The position numbers and the translations under genes were made by a program. DNA of 64,000 nt from an uncultured Eubacterium sp. (GTDB lineage Bacteria > Bacillota > Clostridia > Lachnospirales > Lachnospiraceae): assembly GCA_910579075.1 (NCBI GenBank), contig CAJTSV010000001.1, positions 54,297-118,296 on the forward strand, written 5' to 3'. How positions within the stretch are numbered: position 1 is the stretch's first letter; every line of letters begins with the position of its first letter. Under the pieces are notes generated by a model that saw only the letters and a program-made list of their open reading frames with translations, did no database searches and was not told where the DNA came from. Shown here one piece after another: positions 1 through 8,553 of this stretch.

Positions 1-654
1 CACAATCGCAGAAAGCTGGTCAAGCAGGTAAGCGCGCTGGTCACGCAGCTCGTTTGCACGCCTGCCCTGGATTTCAATCGTATTGATTTTTTCATTAATA
101 ATCGAAATTTTCTGCGCATAGGAATTAATATCCGTAACAAGCGCTTTGACTTCCTGATTACAGTCAGACTGGATATCCTGAAGGTTTTTATACATGCTGT
201 TGAAGTATTCCATCATGCTCTGCGCATCGTTGATAAACTGGTTGCGGATATATAAATCCGCTGGTGCGCCCTTTAAGGAATCCATGGTCTTAAACATTTT
301 TGAATAAAGCTTTTCAAAGCCAGCCAGATTGACCGAATCATCCCGGTACAGGTTTTCAATCTGGGACATATAATATACTTTTTTCTCATACTGCCCGACA
401 TTGCTGTTGTTCGTCCAGTATTTTACATCATAATAAGTATTGCGCAGCTGCGTAATCGAAACCGCGTCTACACCGCTGCCTAACGTGCCGTATGTGTAAT
501 TGCGCAGCGCTGCTTTTGCTTCAAGGTTTACAACCTGCTTGCTGTAGCCCGGCGTATTGGCATTGGACACGTTATTTGCTGTTGTATTTATGGAAGCCGA
601 ATATGCATTTAATGCAGACCAGCCGATATTCAATCCGAAAAATGTAGAACTCAT
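1..654 (-). CDS. flgK: Flagellar hook-associated protein FlgK, second tandem copy, N-terminal part only
   Basis: This frame is open from an ATG at 654 to the left edge, so only the first 218 residues are present. The start follows a GAGGTGA ribosome site. The N-terminus (MSSTFFGLNIGWSALNAYSA, then NNVSNANTPGYSKQ) is the classic rod/hook/HAP N-terminal motif that forms the D0 coiled coil, and FlgK is the hook-filament junction protein exported through the flagellar type III apparatus. It lies 74 bases downstream of a complete FlgK-like gene on the same strand, so two different FlgK paralogues sit in tandem. The visible part diverges from its neighbour beyond the shared motif. The rest of the gene, and probably flgL, should lie outside the window. 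Confidence 0.88.
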   Translation of the reverse strand, partial: MSSTFFGLNIGWSALNAYSASINTTANNVSNANTPGYSKQVVNLEAKAALRNYTYGTLGSGVDAVSITQLRNTYYDVKYWTNNSNVGQYEKKVYYMSQIENLYRDDSVNLAGFEKLYSKMFKTMDSLKGAPADLYIRNQFINDAQSMMEYFNSMYKNLQDIQSDCNQEVKALVTDINSYAQKISIINEKINTIEIQGRRANELRDQRAYLLDQLSAIV

Positions 655-728
655 ATATTCACCTCACGTCCTCATATTCCAAAGCATGAGACTGCTGCCC
701 GCAGCGTTTCATGCCCCGGCATATGCTG

Positions 729-2729
729 TTATAATCCTGTTACAAGTGCCTCTATCATGTCACTGACTGTCTGGATATAGCGGCTGGAAGCATTGTACGC
801 ATTCTGGTATTTTATCATTCGGGTCAGTTCTTCGTCTGTAGATACACCGATAACCTCATTGCGGTGGTTTTCTACCGAAGAAAGCGTTCCTTCCAGTTTT
901 TCTGCCGTCGTTCCGTACATGGAACCGACAATTGCTATTTCACCAATCATTTCCTTGTAATATTCACTGTAACTGTACTTTGACTCTGTGTAACGCGGAT
1001 TAATCGCCAGTGTCTTGTCATCCCATAAATTTGCCAGCTTGATTGCCATGTCATGGGCAATTTCCATATTATCATGCTTATGCGGAAGGTTTTTAATATC
1101 CGTCAGCAGCGCAAAATTAATTTCGATTTCCAGCGATGTGTACTGTTTGGATGTATCGTATTTATAATCTTCATTGATAATCCAGTGTCCGTTTATTTTC
1201 TGGCCTGTGTATTTCCTGTTTCCAGGCTTATCCCACGGCGTGTACGGCTTTGGTTCGGAATCGGATATAATATCCAGCGTTCCGTCCGCCTTAATGCCGT
1301 CGCCATTGACACCCGGCCCTATTTTCATATCAGAAACCATGGCATTTTCTTCATTAAATACCCGGTATGTCTGGCCATTGCTCATATGATAAGGCTCTGA
1401 GTCATTCACGTCTTCTTCATTATACATATAAAACGTGCGCCATTCGCCTGTTTCCTCGTCGAACGCAGACACTTCCTTGTAACGCGGGCAGCCAGACCTT
1501 GTAAACAGCTCCTGCGGCGGCTTCTTTCCGTCTACGCCGACGCAGCAGTTTTCTTCATCCAGTACTTTTACGTTCCGGTAATTGGAATAAGAATAGCTGC
1601 CATCCGCATTCTGCACCCGGACAACCAGGCTGTCCATTTTCTTATTCGGTGCCAGCAGATCGTTAATCTGCTTGACAATGCCGTGCACCAGCTGGTCAAA
1701 TTCTGCCTGTGTATTCTGCATAATCGACAGGCCGACTGTTTCATCAAATACATCCGGGTCTGCATTCAGGATATCGTTGAAATTCGAAACGGTTTTGCCC
1801 CTTGCCTGCACAAGCGCTTTCAGCTCGCCGATATCCGTATCAAACTGTGTGCTGATTTCCCTTGTAAAATCAAATACTTCGTAGTAGTGTCCTGCATCCT
1901 CATTGGACAAATGCGGCCAGTACGGAGTAATATACCCGGTCAGCTTATCGGTCTGTTTTCCCATCTGATAGAAGAACATATCGTCCGCTACCAGCTCACC
2001 CTCGAATTTTATCGATACGGTGCCATTTGTTCTTTCTTCGTATGTAATATTTCCATATTTACTCAGCTGGTCGATTGCATAATCCCTTGCATCGCGCTCA
2101 TTCATCGCTGTTTCGCGCCCGCCGGATTCTATGGATGCAATCTGTACATTTAACTGGTAAATCTGTTTGATATATTTATTAATATCATCTATATTATCAG
2201 AAATCTGAATATTGATATCCTTCTGGTAATCCATCAGCCCTTTAAAAACTGCCTGCGCCCTTGTCGCAAACAGGCTTGCTTTCTGGATTACAAGGTTTTG
2301 TGCCGCCATGTCCGACGGGTCTTTGGAAAATTCCTCAAATGCCTGCCACAGGCTGCCCTCATTGCCGTCTAATATCTGCTGGAACGCAGTTCCTTCCAGC
2401 TCCTGAAAGAAATTCTGCACTTCGTCAATGGCATCGTAGCTCGCCTGGTAATAGGCCTGCCTTCCGTTTTCCTTGCGGAATGCCTTATCCAGAAAAATAT
2501 CCCTTGCATGAACGATTTCCCCGATGGAAGTTCCCTGTCCTATTAATTTTTTGTAATTGTTTTTGGAATATGCTAAATTGCTGTAGCGTGCATCACGAAA
2601 AACAACCTGCTGACGTACATACCCGTTGGTGTTTACGTTAGCCAGGTTGTTTGCTACATTATGAATCGAATCCTGAGAAGCTTTCAACCCCGAATGCCCT
2701 ACAAAAATAGAACCCATTCCATTTGCCAT
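729..2729 (-). CDS. flgK: Flagellar hook-associated protein FlgK, first tandem copy
   Basis: A 666-residue HAP1-family protein. The N-terminus has the rod/hook motif (NNLANVNTNGYVRQ, near residue 27) and the C-terminus ends with the matching helix (MIKYQNAYNASSRYIQTVSD), as expected for a protein whose two ends pair in the D0 domain. The middle carries a large family-specific insertion (about residues 390-540) rich in Asp, Tyr and Trp, making it longer than the roughly 550 residues usual for enteric FlgK. It follows flgN by 21 bases and precedes a second flgK, within one operon flgM-flgN-flgK-flgK. An AGGAG site lies 12 bases before the start. Role: junction between hook and filament. Confidence 0.93.
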   Translation of the reverse strand: MANGMGSIFVGHSGLKASQDSIHNVANNLANVNTNGYVRQQVVFRDARYSNLAYSKNNYKKLIGQGTSIGEIVHARDIFLDKAFRKENGRQAYYQASYDAIDEVQNFFQELEGTAFQQILDGNEGSLWQAFEEFSKDPSDMAAQNLVIQKASLFATRAQAVFKGLMDYQKDINIQISDNIDDINKYIKQIYQLNVQIASIESGGRETAMNERDARDYAIDQLSKYGNITYEERTNGTVSIKFEGELVADDMFFYQMGKQTDKLTGYITPYWPHLSNEDAGHYYEVFDFTREISTQFDTDIGELKALVQARGKTVSNFNDILNADPDVFDETVGLSIMQNTQAEFDQLVHGIVKQINDLLAPNKKMDSLVVRVQNADGSYSYSNYRNVKVLDEENCCVGVDGKKPPQELFTRSGCPRYKEVSAFDEETGEWRTFYMYNEEDVNDSEPYHMSNGQTYRVFNEENAMVSDMKIGPGVNGDGIKADGTLDIISDSEPKPYTPWDKPGNRKYTGQKINGHWIINEDYKYDTSKQYTSLEIEINFALLTDIKNLPHKHDNMEIAHDMAIKLANLWDDKTLAINPRYTESKYSYSEYYKEMIGEIAIVGSMYGTTAEKLEGTLSSVENHRNEVIGVSTDEELTRMIKYQNAYNASSRYIQTVSDMIEALVTGL

Positions 2730-2750
2730 AATTGCTCACACTCCTGTCCG

Positions 2751-3263
2751 TTATTGTTTTGCGTCAAATCCGCCGCCACCTAGTATCTCTCCCGTATTAT
2801 ATGCGTTCTTGTTATAGTTCGCTGTCTCGGGTGCGGTTCGCATGCTTCGAAACAGAGTCAGGTCAAACTCTACCATTTCCAGAGCCTGATTCAGCAATGT
2901 CTGGTTTTGTTCATTGATTTTCCGAACTTCTGCTAATGTCGTCTTTAACTGTTCTTTTACGTCCTGTAACCGTTTCTGTTCCTTTGGCTGGCTGCCCAGC
3001 ATTTCGATAACAGAATCAAGTGTAAAATCCTGCTCCGGCTTATTGAGCACAACGGCCATATCGCTCATGACCTTGCGCCTGTGGTTATCCAGATTCTGGA
3101 TTCTGCTCGTTACATCCTGTTCCAAATCTACAATTTTTTCCAGCGCCGGAACGTTGGCATCTATGATGACCTGTTTTTTTTCCTTAGATAACTCGGCTAA
3201 TTTCCGATACTGTTCGTTCTCGCTCTCTAAGACCTGTACCAGGTCATCCATTAAACTTGCCAC
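2751..3263 (-). CDS. flgN: Flagellar export chaperone FlgN
   Basis: A 170-residue, mostly helical acidic protein. Residues 1-145 form the long coiled-coil typical of FlgN (start MASLMDDLVQVLESENEQYR), followed by a disordered Gly-rich tail (GEILGGGGFDAKQ). FlgN binds the C-termini of FlgK and FlgL in the cytoplasm and delivers them to the flagellar export gate. Its place directly between flgM and flgK, all on the minus strand with short gaps, is the standard order in Firmicutes late flagellar operons and supports the call as much as the weakly conserved sequence does. Confidence 0.87.
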   Translation of the reverse strand: MASLMDDLVQVLESENEQYRKLAELSKEKKQVIIDANVPALEKIVDLEQDVTSRIQNLDNHRRKVMSDMAVVLNKPEQDFTLDSVIEMLGSQPKEQKRLQDVKEQLKTTLAEVRKINEQNQTLLNQALEMVEFDLTLFRSMRTAPETANYNKNAYNTGEILGGGGFDAKQ

Positions 3264-3297
3264 ATTTTATCCTCACATTTCTTTTTGTTTTGTTACT

Positions 3298-3576
3298 TTA
3301 ATTAGCCGCATAATAGCTCGCTAACAATTTGCTCGCAAAATCTCCAGTATCAACGTCATAGTTTCCAGACTTTATGCTTGATTTAAGCTCTGCAACTTTA
3401 TCTTCCCTGATATCCGAAGCTGCTGCGACTGCCTGTTTTGCGATTTGATAATCCTTCCCTGCCCTCGAAATCTGAACCTGATCACGTGCAGAGCTGATTT
3501 CTGCGGTACCCGCTGCCTTAGAAGGCTTTGTCGTTTTGTATAAGGCTGCAATCTGGTTATAAGCATCTATACGCAT
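3298..3576 (-). CDS. flgM: Anti-sigma-28 factor FlgM
   Basis: A 92-residue protein starting MRIDAYNQIAALY. The C-terminal half (DQVQISRAGKDYQIAKQAV, then REDKVAELKSSIKSGNY) is the FlgM region that wraps sigma-28 and blocks late flagellar transcription until hook completion lets FlgM be exported. An upstream ATG at 3585 would add three residues, but it immediately follows the AAAGGAG site; the ATG at 3576 sits nine bases after it and is preferred. First gene of the flgM-flgN-flgK-flgK operon, with a sigma-28-like promoter about 100 bases upstream, which would make FlgM feedback-regulated in the usual way. Confidence 0.92.
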   Translation of the reverse strand: MRIDAYNQIAALYKTTKPSKAAGTAEISSARDQVQISRAGKDYQIAKQAVAAASDIREDKVAELKSSIKSGNYDVDTGDFASKLLASYYAAN

Positions 3577-3679
3577 AATAGGCATCTCCTTTCATCGTCT
3601 CATCCCTGAATCAAATTTCTACAAAACTCCACTTGAATGCTGCTGTTTTTTTGCTGCTTTGTGAAGTTCTATAACTTGT

Positions 3680-3706
3680 TTATCGGATGTTTTCGGGATT
3701 TTGTTA
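3680..3706 (-). promoter_or_regulatory. Sigma-28 (FliA/SigD)-like promoter of the flgM operon
   Basis: Read on the minus strand there is TAAC (3703-3706), a spacer of exactly 15 bases, then TCCGATAA (3680-3687). The Firmicutes sigma-28 consensus is TAAA-N15-GCCGATAA, so two of twelve positions differ. It lies about 100 bases before the flgM start. Late-class regulation of flgM is known in other bacteria; the assignment here is from motif and position only. Confidence 0.6.
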
Positions 3707-3803
3707 GCTGTTTTTCTAATTTTGTTTAAAAATGCGGGATATGGAAGGCGGCTTGGATTATTATTGGCTGTTTTGCAGATTTCTATTACCAGAAATGAAT
3801 TTT

Positions 3804-3938
3804 AGGTTTGCAGGGTCTGCCCCAGGGGCATTCACTGCAAAGTCCGTAAGAACGTGATTCAGGAGTGAGCAAATCCCATTCGCGAAGCGAATTTAAAATG
3901 GATTTGCGAAGGTTACTGGTCACAGAGTGAACAGTAAC
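3804..3938 (+). repeat. Structured dispersed repeat, copy A (5' end degenerate)
   Basis: This stretch matches the reverse complement of 43398-43548 with about nine mismatches over 130 bases. It contains nested inverted repeats: GCAAATCCCATTCGC with GCGAAT...TGGATTTGC, a GCCCC/GGGGC hairpin, and GTTACTGGTCA with TGAACAGTAAC at the right end. The left terminal arm (GTTACTGTTCA in copy B) is not recognisable here. It fills most of the gap between the antitoxin gene and flgM; the rest of that gap (3577-3800) holds the sigma-28-like promoter and AT-rich sequence. Confidence 0.85.
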
Positions 3939-3972
3939 GTGCCGGATGCTTTCTCAGATTTGCATTCTGATT

Positions 3973-5025
3973 CTATACACTAATTACATAATGCTCCTTC
4001 CACTCATTCATCATGCTGTATTTCAAGTATCCTTCACGCTGCAGCCTTCCAATCACAATGCCAGGCGCGATATTTATAGTACCGGCAAATTCGCAGATGC
4101 TGGAACTGGTAAAATTCTGCCTGCCAGTAAATTCTTTAAATGCATCCGCTGGAATCAGCATATCTTCAGACCAGGCATCAGCCGCTTTCTCGTCTTCCTG
4201 AGTCGTTCCATTCATCTGTCCAATATGTCCGAGGGCAATATGTGCCATCTCATGAAAAAAACTGAACCAGAACTTATCCGCATCTTTTCCCCTTGCTGTT
4301 AAACCTGTCACAATCCTGCTTCCATCTATAAAGGTAGCCCCCTGCAGAAACGAGCCTTGCAAATGAGGAAGAAAAACCAGTGCAACTCCGCATTCCGCAA
4401 GCATTATTTTTAACTCTGGTGCAAAGACTGACGGTTTCATAACCGTTAACGCCCTTATATCAGGCAGAATGGCCAGCAGCTCCTTCATATTAACCGGTGC
4501 AGTTTCCATGCTTCTTGCTTTCCTCTTTGCCTGCTGTGCCCAGGCCATCAGGGCCAGGTCGCTCTTTTGCGTAACAGCCAGCCTTCTGCAGGCAATTCTT
4601 GTAATCTGATTATTTTCAAGAAGTGAAAGCTCAGCTACTTCAAAATATTTTCTGAGATTTATGACTTTTTCTTTTGCATTCCTTGTCTCAGCAACCCATC
4701 CATACTTTGCCATTTCACGATACGGAAACTGCCCTGCTAAATACTCATCTGCATCCATCGCATTTTCTGCTTTAGCCTTAATTATTTTCTCACGATATTC
4801 TGACTCCAGATTATTCCAGAATTTTGCCGGCACGCCAAGCACCATTTCCAGTCTGAGAGCTGTTTCCTGAGTCAGCTGGACGTCTCCATTGATAAGCCTG
4901 CTGATATGCTTTTCAGACATATCCATCCTTGCAGCAAATTCCTTCTGGCTCATTTCCCTGTCTTCCAGCTGCTCCTTAATTGTTGCTCCGGGCGGTACTG
5001 CAATATAACTCTGACTTCTTATCAT
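3973..5025 (-). CDS. HigA-type antitoxin with C-terminal ImmA/IrrE metallopeptidase domain
   Basis: A 350-residue two-domain protein. Residues 12-70 are an XRE/HigA helix-turn-helix (TIKEQLEDREMSQKEFAARM, then HISRLINGDVQLT). The C-terminal part carries the zinc peptidase motif HEMAHIALGH (about residue 258) followed by an acidic DEKAADAWSEDMLIP, which is the ImmA/IrrE (COG2856) signature. Proteins of this architecture pair with RelE/HigB-type toxins; the gene lies 32 bases after one, so the two form an operon in the toxin-first order typical of higBA. The peptidase domain might turn over the repressor or toxin on stress, but that is inference. The start has an AGGAGG site seven bases upstream. 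Confidence 0.9.
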   Translation of the reverse strand: MIRSQSYIAVPPGATIKEQLEDREMSQKEFAARMDMSEKHISRLINGDVQLTQETALRLEMVLGVPAKFWNNLESEYREKIIKAKAENAMDADEYLAGQFPYREMAKYGWVAETRNAKEKVINLRKYFEVAELSLLENNQITRIACRRLAVTQKSDLALMAWAQQAKRKARSMETAPVNMKELLAILPDIRALTVMKPSVFAPELKIMLAECGVALVFLPHLQGSFLQGATFIDGSRIVTGLTARGKDADKFWFSFFHEMAHIALGHIGQMNGTTQEDEKAADAWSEDMLIPADAFKEFTGRQNFTSSSICEFAGTINIAPGIVIGRLQREGYLKYSMMNEWKEHYVISV

Positions 5026-5057
5026 AGCGCTGCCTCCTGGTTTCTATCTATTCTATG

Positions 5058-5354
5058 TTAATGGTAATCCGCTATTTCCATAATATGTGCAATCTGGATT
5101 TCACTGCCATGCTTCTCAAAAACAAGCCTGTATGGATGAACCAAATCTACAGCATACTGCCCCTTTCTGTTATTCGTCAGCGGATGACATCTGCCAATGC
5201 GGAACTGAACCATCATTTCTATGGTATCTGCAGCTGTTATTTCTCCTATACGCATTTGGATTTTTTCTGCCATCTCCCTGCCATAGGAACGCTCTGCAGC
5301 CCTGGCATTTGTACAAATTTTTTCAAGCTTCCTGCTTTTGTACGATATTTCCAC
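5058..5354 (-). CDS. HigB/RelE-superfamily toxin
   Basis: A 98-residue basic protein that starts with GTG (MEISYKSRKLEKICTN) preceded by an AGAGGTGG ribosome site. The pattern, with an N-terminal helix pair, FRIGRCHPLT, then YAVDLVHPYRLVFE near the C-terminus, is that of the plasmid-maintenance killer (HigB) branch of RelE/ParE toxins, which are ribosome-dependent mRNA interferases. It is directly upstream of an antitoxin with an XRE domain and shares its promoter. Family membership is firm from pattern and context; the actual target has not been shown. Confidence 0.85.
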   Translation of the reverse strand: MEISYKSRKLEKICTNARAAERSYGREMAEKIQMRIGEITAADTIEMMVQFRIGRCHPLTNNRKGQYAVDLVHPYRLVFEKHGSEIQIAHIMEIADYH

Positions 5355-5373
5355 CCCGCCACCTCTTTCTGAA

Positions 5374-5422
5374 TTAACCTCTAGGGTAAATTTATTATAC
5401 CATGTTCAAAATACACCGTCAA
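5374..5422 (-). promoter_or_regulatory. Sigma-A promoter and candidate operator of the higB-higA operon
   Basis: On the minus strand TTGACG (5417-5422), a 17-base spacer and a perfect TATAAT (5394-5399) form a near-consensus vegetative promoter about 40 bases before higB. Just downstream of the -10, at 5374-5390, is an imperfect palindrome TTTACCCTAGAGGTTAA centred on CTAG, placed where binding of the XRE-domain antitoxin would block transcription. The promoter is well supported; operator function is inferred from position. Confidence 0.7.
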
Positions 5423-5493
5423 GAAAAAGGGGCTGAAAAACACGACATACACATCCATCTTTTTCCGTTCCTGATTCTGGGATAACGGTGATT

Positions 5494-7839
5494 TCACCGG
5501 CACATTCTCCTGTGAAGCAGATACCAGAAAATCACCGCCGGAAACGCCAGGCAGGCAAGCCCCATGCCTGCATCCGCCACTGCAAACAGGGCTGCAGGCG
5601 CACCAGGGCTTCCTGCACACAGCGCGGCCTGTGCGATGCCTGCTGCCAGTACTGCTGCGGCGGCGTGGCATGCGCCTTCTTTTAACACCATGCCATACAT
5701 TTCCTTCTTCCGGATGCCGATTTTATGCATTACGGCAAAATCTCTCCTGCGGCCCAGCAGATTTGTGAACACTGCATTAAAGTAAACCAGCAGCCCGGCC
5801 GATGCACATATGACGGCAAAAAATCCACGCATAATTTTCTGGGTACGGTCTGAATCGGCATATTTGCGCATCTGGCGGCTGGCACTGTGAAACGAACAGC
5901 CATATTCCTGTGCCAGGCGCTCTGCATCTGCTGTGACAGCTGCTTCCATTCCTTCTTTTACCCATATATTGATGACCTGCCTGGACTGGCTGCCTTTAAA
6001 TGCACGCGCTGTTTCCCTGTCTACAATCAGCAGGTTTCCGCCCAGATGGCTTTCGGACAGTATGATATTGCGGGTGTCTGCAAGCGTCAGCCGGACACTT
6101 TCGCATTTCTTTTTGGAAGCGTTTGCGATTATCGGCTCATCGTACAGGGTAAACATATCGCCGGCTTTTAAGCCTAACGTTTCCGCCAGCCCGGTTTCCA
6201 TTACAGCATATCCGGCTCCTGTTTCTTCTCTGGCGTTATCGTCAGCAGCCAGTATCACATTGTAAAGACACTGCTGCTTTCCGTCTATCTGCTGCTCCAT
6301 GTCCAGCATTGTACGGTAATACCCGCCCTGTGGATTTAACTGCTGTTTTTCCGCGCACAAAAACACGCCCCTGTCATAATTGATTTCATATGCCTGCACC
6401 CAATCCACGCCCGGATGCTGCCTGATTTGCTGCAATACCCGGCTGGATATGGAAGGAACGCTGCCGCCCATAATATTTTCAAAAATACTGCCGCAGGTCA
6501 GCTGCAGGTCTCCCGGTACATAATCTTTTACATAAAGAATCCCCGCATCGCTCTGATTATCCCGGATTCCCAGCATGCTGGCCAGAACTGCCGACAGGGA
6601 AAGCGTCAGGATTGCAGGAAGCATTTTCCTGCTTCTGTTTCTCTTTCCGGCACGCATTGTATCTGCAGGGAGAACATCCGGCAGCTGCACCAGAATCACT
6701 GCCACAGCTGGCAGGATGATAAGCACAAGCATAACAGCCGTATTCCTGATGCTTTCCCATGACAGCCCGGATGCCGCGATTCCAGCTGCATCATAAGACC
6801 GGACAAAGATATTCAGCACTTTTTTATAAATAACCCGGTTCACCAGAATTCCGGCCAGCATCCCCGGCACAGCTCCCATGCAGCCAAGCGCCAGAAATTC
6901 CGTTCCGGTAATTTTCAAAAGGTCAGCCCTTTGAAATCCGATTTTCCGCAAAGCAGCAAAGTCCCGCTTTTTTCCAAGAAGACGGATATAAAAAATATGG
7001 CAGGCAGCAGCAGCGCTTATCAGCCATACGGCCAGGTTCATTATCCGGTTCTGCTTTTTTAAGCTTCCGGTGTTTTCAGCAGCAGCCGCCAGCATAAAAT
7101 TTTTCCGTGCATTCAGTGCCTGCGCTTTTTCGTCCGCATAGCCTAAATATGCATTCAGTTTTTCAAAGTCCCGTGATATATTTTCCTGGCTTTCAAACCG
7201 CACGAGCGCATCGGCCAGCACTTTTTGCTTTCGGATAACGGATTCAGCCAGTTTTTCTGATACATATCCCATCTTACGCTCCATAAAACCAGGCGCATTA
7301 TCGATTACCCCGACAGCCACAAGCTCCAGTCCCGGCATGCAAAACCGGATTTCTCCAGTGTCCGCATCCGCGGCTGTCAGATTTATGCAGACCGCATCCC
7401 CCAGCTTCAGCCTGTGCTGTTCCATATAGTTGTTGGTAAACACAGCTTCGTTTTCTTTTTCAGCCCACCGTCCTTCGATGGTCTGTTTCAGATTCCCGTC
7501 AGCTACTGCCGCACTTAAATCCCTGAAATTTTCATCAATATAAGCAAACGATGTCCCGTCCTCTGCCTGGCCGAGAGAAATGCTCCGCCCGGCCTGTGCC
7601 GTAAAGCTGCATTCTTTTATTTTTTCAAATTCTGCAAGTGTAATGCCATAATACGATACATGCTGGCTTCCTTCGAGCGCCCGTGCATTCTGCAGGTCTG
7701 TAATCCGGACATTTTCAAAAAGCTGGTTTCCGGTCAGAAGAAAGACCGTAACACAGCAGAGAAACAGCACTGTTAAAAAGGTGCTTCTTTTATCCGTTAA
7801 AAGATATCCCTTCACGATGGTAATTATTTTCTGATTCAT
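5494..7839 (-). CDS. ABC transporter permease, FtsX/MacB-like, two FtsX domains
   Basis: A 781-residue membrane protein. It begins with a membrane helix near residues 20-40, then a large extracytoplasmic domain, an FtsX-like permease core (about residues 265-400, with GKKRDFAALRKIGFQRADLL), a second extracellular domain, and a second FtsX core at the C-terminus (GRRRDFAVMHKIGIRKKEMY). This duplicated form is typical of peptide or antimicrobial-responsive transporters in Firmicutes that export or sense rather than import. Its ATG overlaps the stop of the ATPase gene by four bases (ATGA), so the two are translationally coupled. The two-component genes just upstream suggest the transporter is induced by an extracellular signal; the substrate is unknown. 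Confidence 0.9.
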   Translation of the reverse strand: MNQKIITIVKGYLLTDKRSTFLTVLFLCCVTVFLLTGNQLFENVRITDLQNARALEGSQHVSYYGITLAEFEKIKECSFTAQAGRSISLGQAEDGTSFAYIDENFRDLSAAVADGNLKQTIEGRWAEKENEAVFTNNYMEQHRLKLGDAVCINLTAADADTGEIRFCMPGLELVAVGVIDNAPGFMERKMGYVSEKLAESVIRKQKVLADALVRFESQENISRDFEKLNAYLGYADEKAQALNARKNFMLAAAAENTGSLKKQNRIMNLAVWLISAAAACHIFYIRLLGKKRDFAALRKIGFQRADLLKITGTEFLALGCMGAVPGMLAGILVNRVIYKKVLNIFVRSYDAAGIAASGLSWESIRNTAVMLVLIILPAVAVILVQLPDVLPADTMRAGKRNRSRKMLPAILTLSLSAVLASMLGIRDNQSDAGILYVKDYVPGDLQLTCGSIFENIMGGSVPSISSRVLQQIRQHPGVDWVQAYEINYDRGVFLCAEKQQLNPQGGYYRTMLDMEQQIDGKQQCLYNVILAADDNAREETGAGYAVMETGLAETLGLKAGDMFTLYDEPIIANASKKKCESVRLTLADTRNIILSESHLGGNLLIVDRETARAFKGSQSRQVINIWVKEGMEAAVTADAERLAQEYGCSFHSASRQMRKYADSDRTQKIMRGFFAVICASAGLLVYFNAVFTNLLGRRRDFAVMHKIGIRKKEMYGMVLKEGACHAAAAVLAAGIAQAALCAGSPGAPAALFAVADAGMGLACLAFPAVIFWYLLHRRMCR

Positions 7840-8504
7840 GCGTCATGCCCCCTGCTTTCAATACCGCCATCCTCCAGGCGGATTACCTCGTCTGCGTCTT
7901 TTACCAGTGCTTCATTATGCGTGACCATCACAATACCCGTTTCATAGGTCTTCACCAGTTTTTTCAGCAAACCCATAACTATCCGCTCTGTTTTCGAATC
8001 CAGGTTTCCGGTCGGCTCATCGGCAAACAGAATGCGCGGATGATTCACAAGCGCCCTTGCAATTGCCGTTCTCTGCTGCTGTCCGCCGGAAAGCTGTCCG
8101 GGATAAAACGCCTGGTATGTTTCAATTTCCAGCACATCCATCAGCTCACGGACATAGCCTGCATCCGGCTTAAGCTGCGGCAGCCGGATATTATCCAGCA
8201 CCGTCAGCGATGGCAGCAGTTCGTATGCCTGAAAGATAAAGCCTGTTTTTTCCCGCCGCAGCCGTGTCCGTTTTTCCTCACTCAGGCTGAAGATATCCGT
8301 GCCGTCAATCCAGACCTTTCCCTGTGAGGGGCAGTCCAGGCCAGCCAGAATATTTAAAAGCGTTGATTTCCCGGAACCGCTTCTCCCAAGCACGGCTGTA
8401 AAACTGCCCTTCTGAATACACAGTGATACACTGCGCAGTACCTGCAGGGATATTTCGTTCTGGGAATATGTTTTTGAAATATTTTCTGCCTTTAATACTT
8501 CCAT
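7836..8504 (-). CDS. ABC transporter ATP-binding protein (MacB/LolD type)
   Basis: A 222-residue ATPase when started at the ATG at 8504 (MEVLKAENISKTYSQN). Walker A is GRSGSGKST, the signature is LSGGQQQRTAIARAL, and Walker B is ILFADEPTGNLDS, the last with the TGNLDS tail typical of ATPases serving FtsX-like permeases. A longer frame from a GTG at 8561 would overlap the kinase stop and has GGAG only three bases before it; the shorter start has a GGGGA site. It couples ATP hydrolysis to the permease encoded immediately downstream with a 4-base overlap. Confidence 0.93.
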   Translation of the reverse strand: MEVLKAENISKTYSQNEISLQVLRSVSLCIQKGSFTAVLGRSGSGKSTLLNILAGLDCPSQGKVWIDGTDIFSLSEEKRTRLRREKTGFIFQAYELLPSLTVLDNIRLPQLKPDAGYVRELMDVLEIETYQAFYPGQLSGGQQQRTAIARALVNHPRILFADEPTGNLDSKTERIVMGLLKKLVKTYETGIVMVTHNEALVKDADEVIRLEDGGIESRGHDA

Positions 8505-8553
8505 AAAGATTCCCCGTCCTTTTTCACTATTTTTTACAGGCAAAATTGTGCGG

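Noticed and set aside
2751..3324. Long plus-strand open frames opposite flgN, flgK, lysS, greA, the SPFH gene and the FHA gene.
   Set aside because: They lie antisense to clear genes, have no ribosome sites and their translations show only mirrored low-complexity or Ser/Ile-rich sequence.
5461..5490. The short palindrome CGGTGATTTCACCG just after the permease stop codon.
   Set aside because: The loop is only two bases and no T-run follows, so it is a poor terminator; no protein known to bind it is evident.
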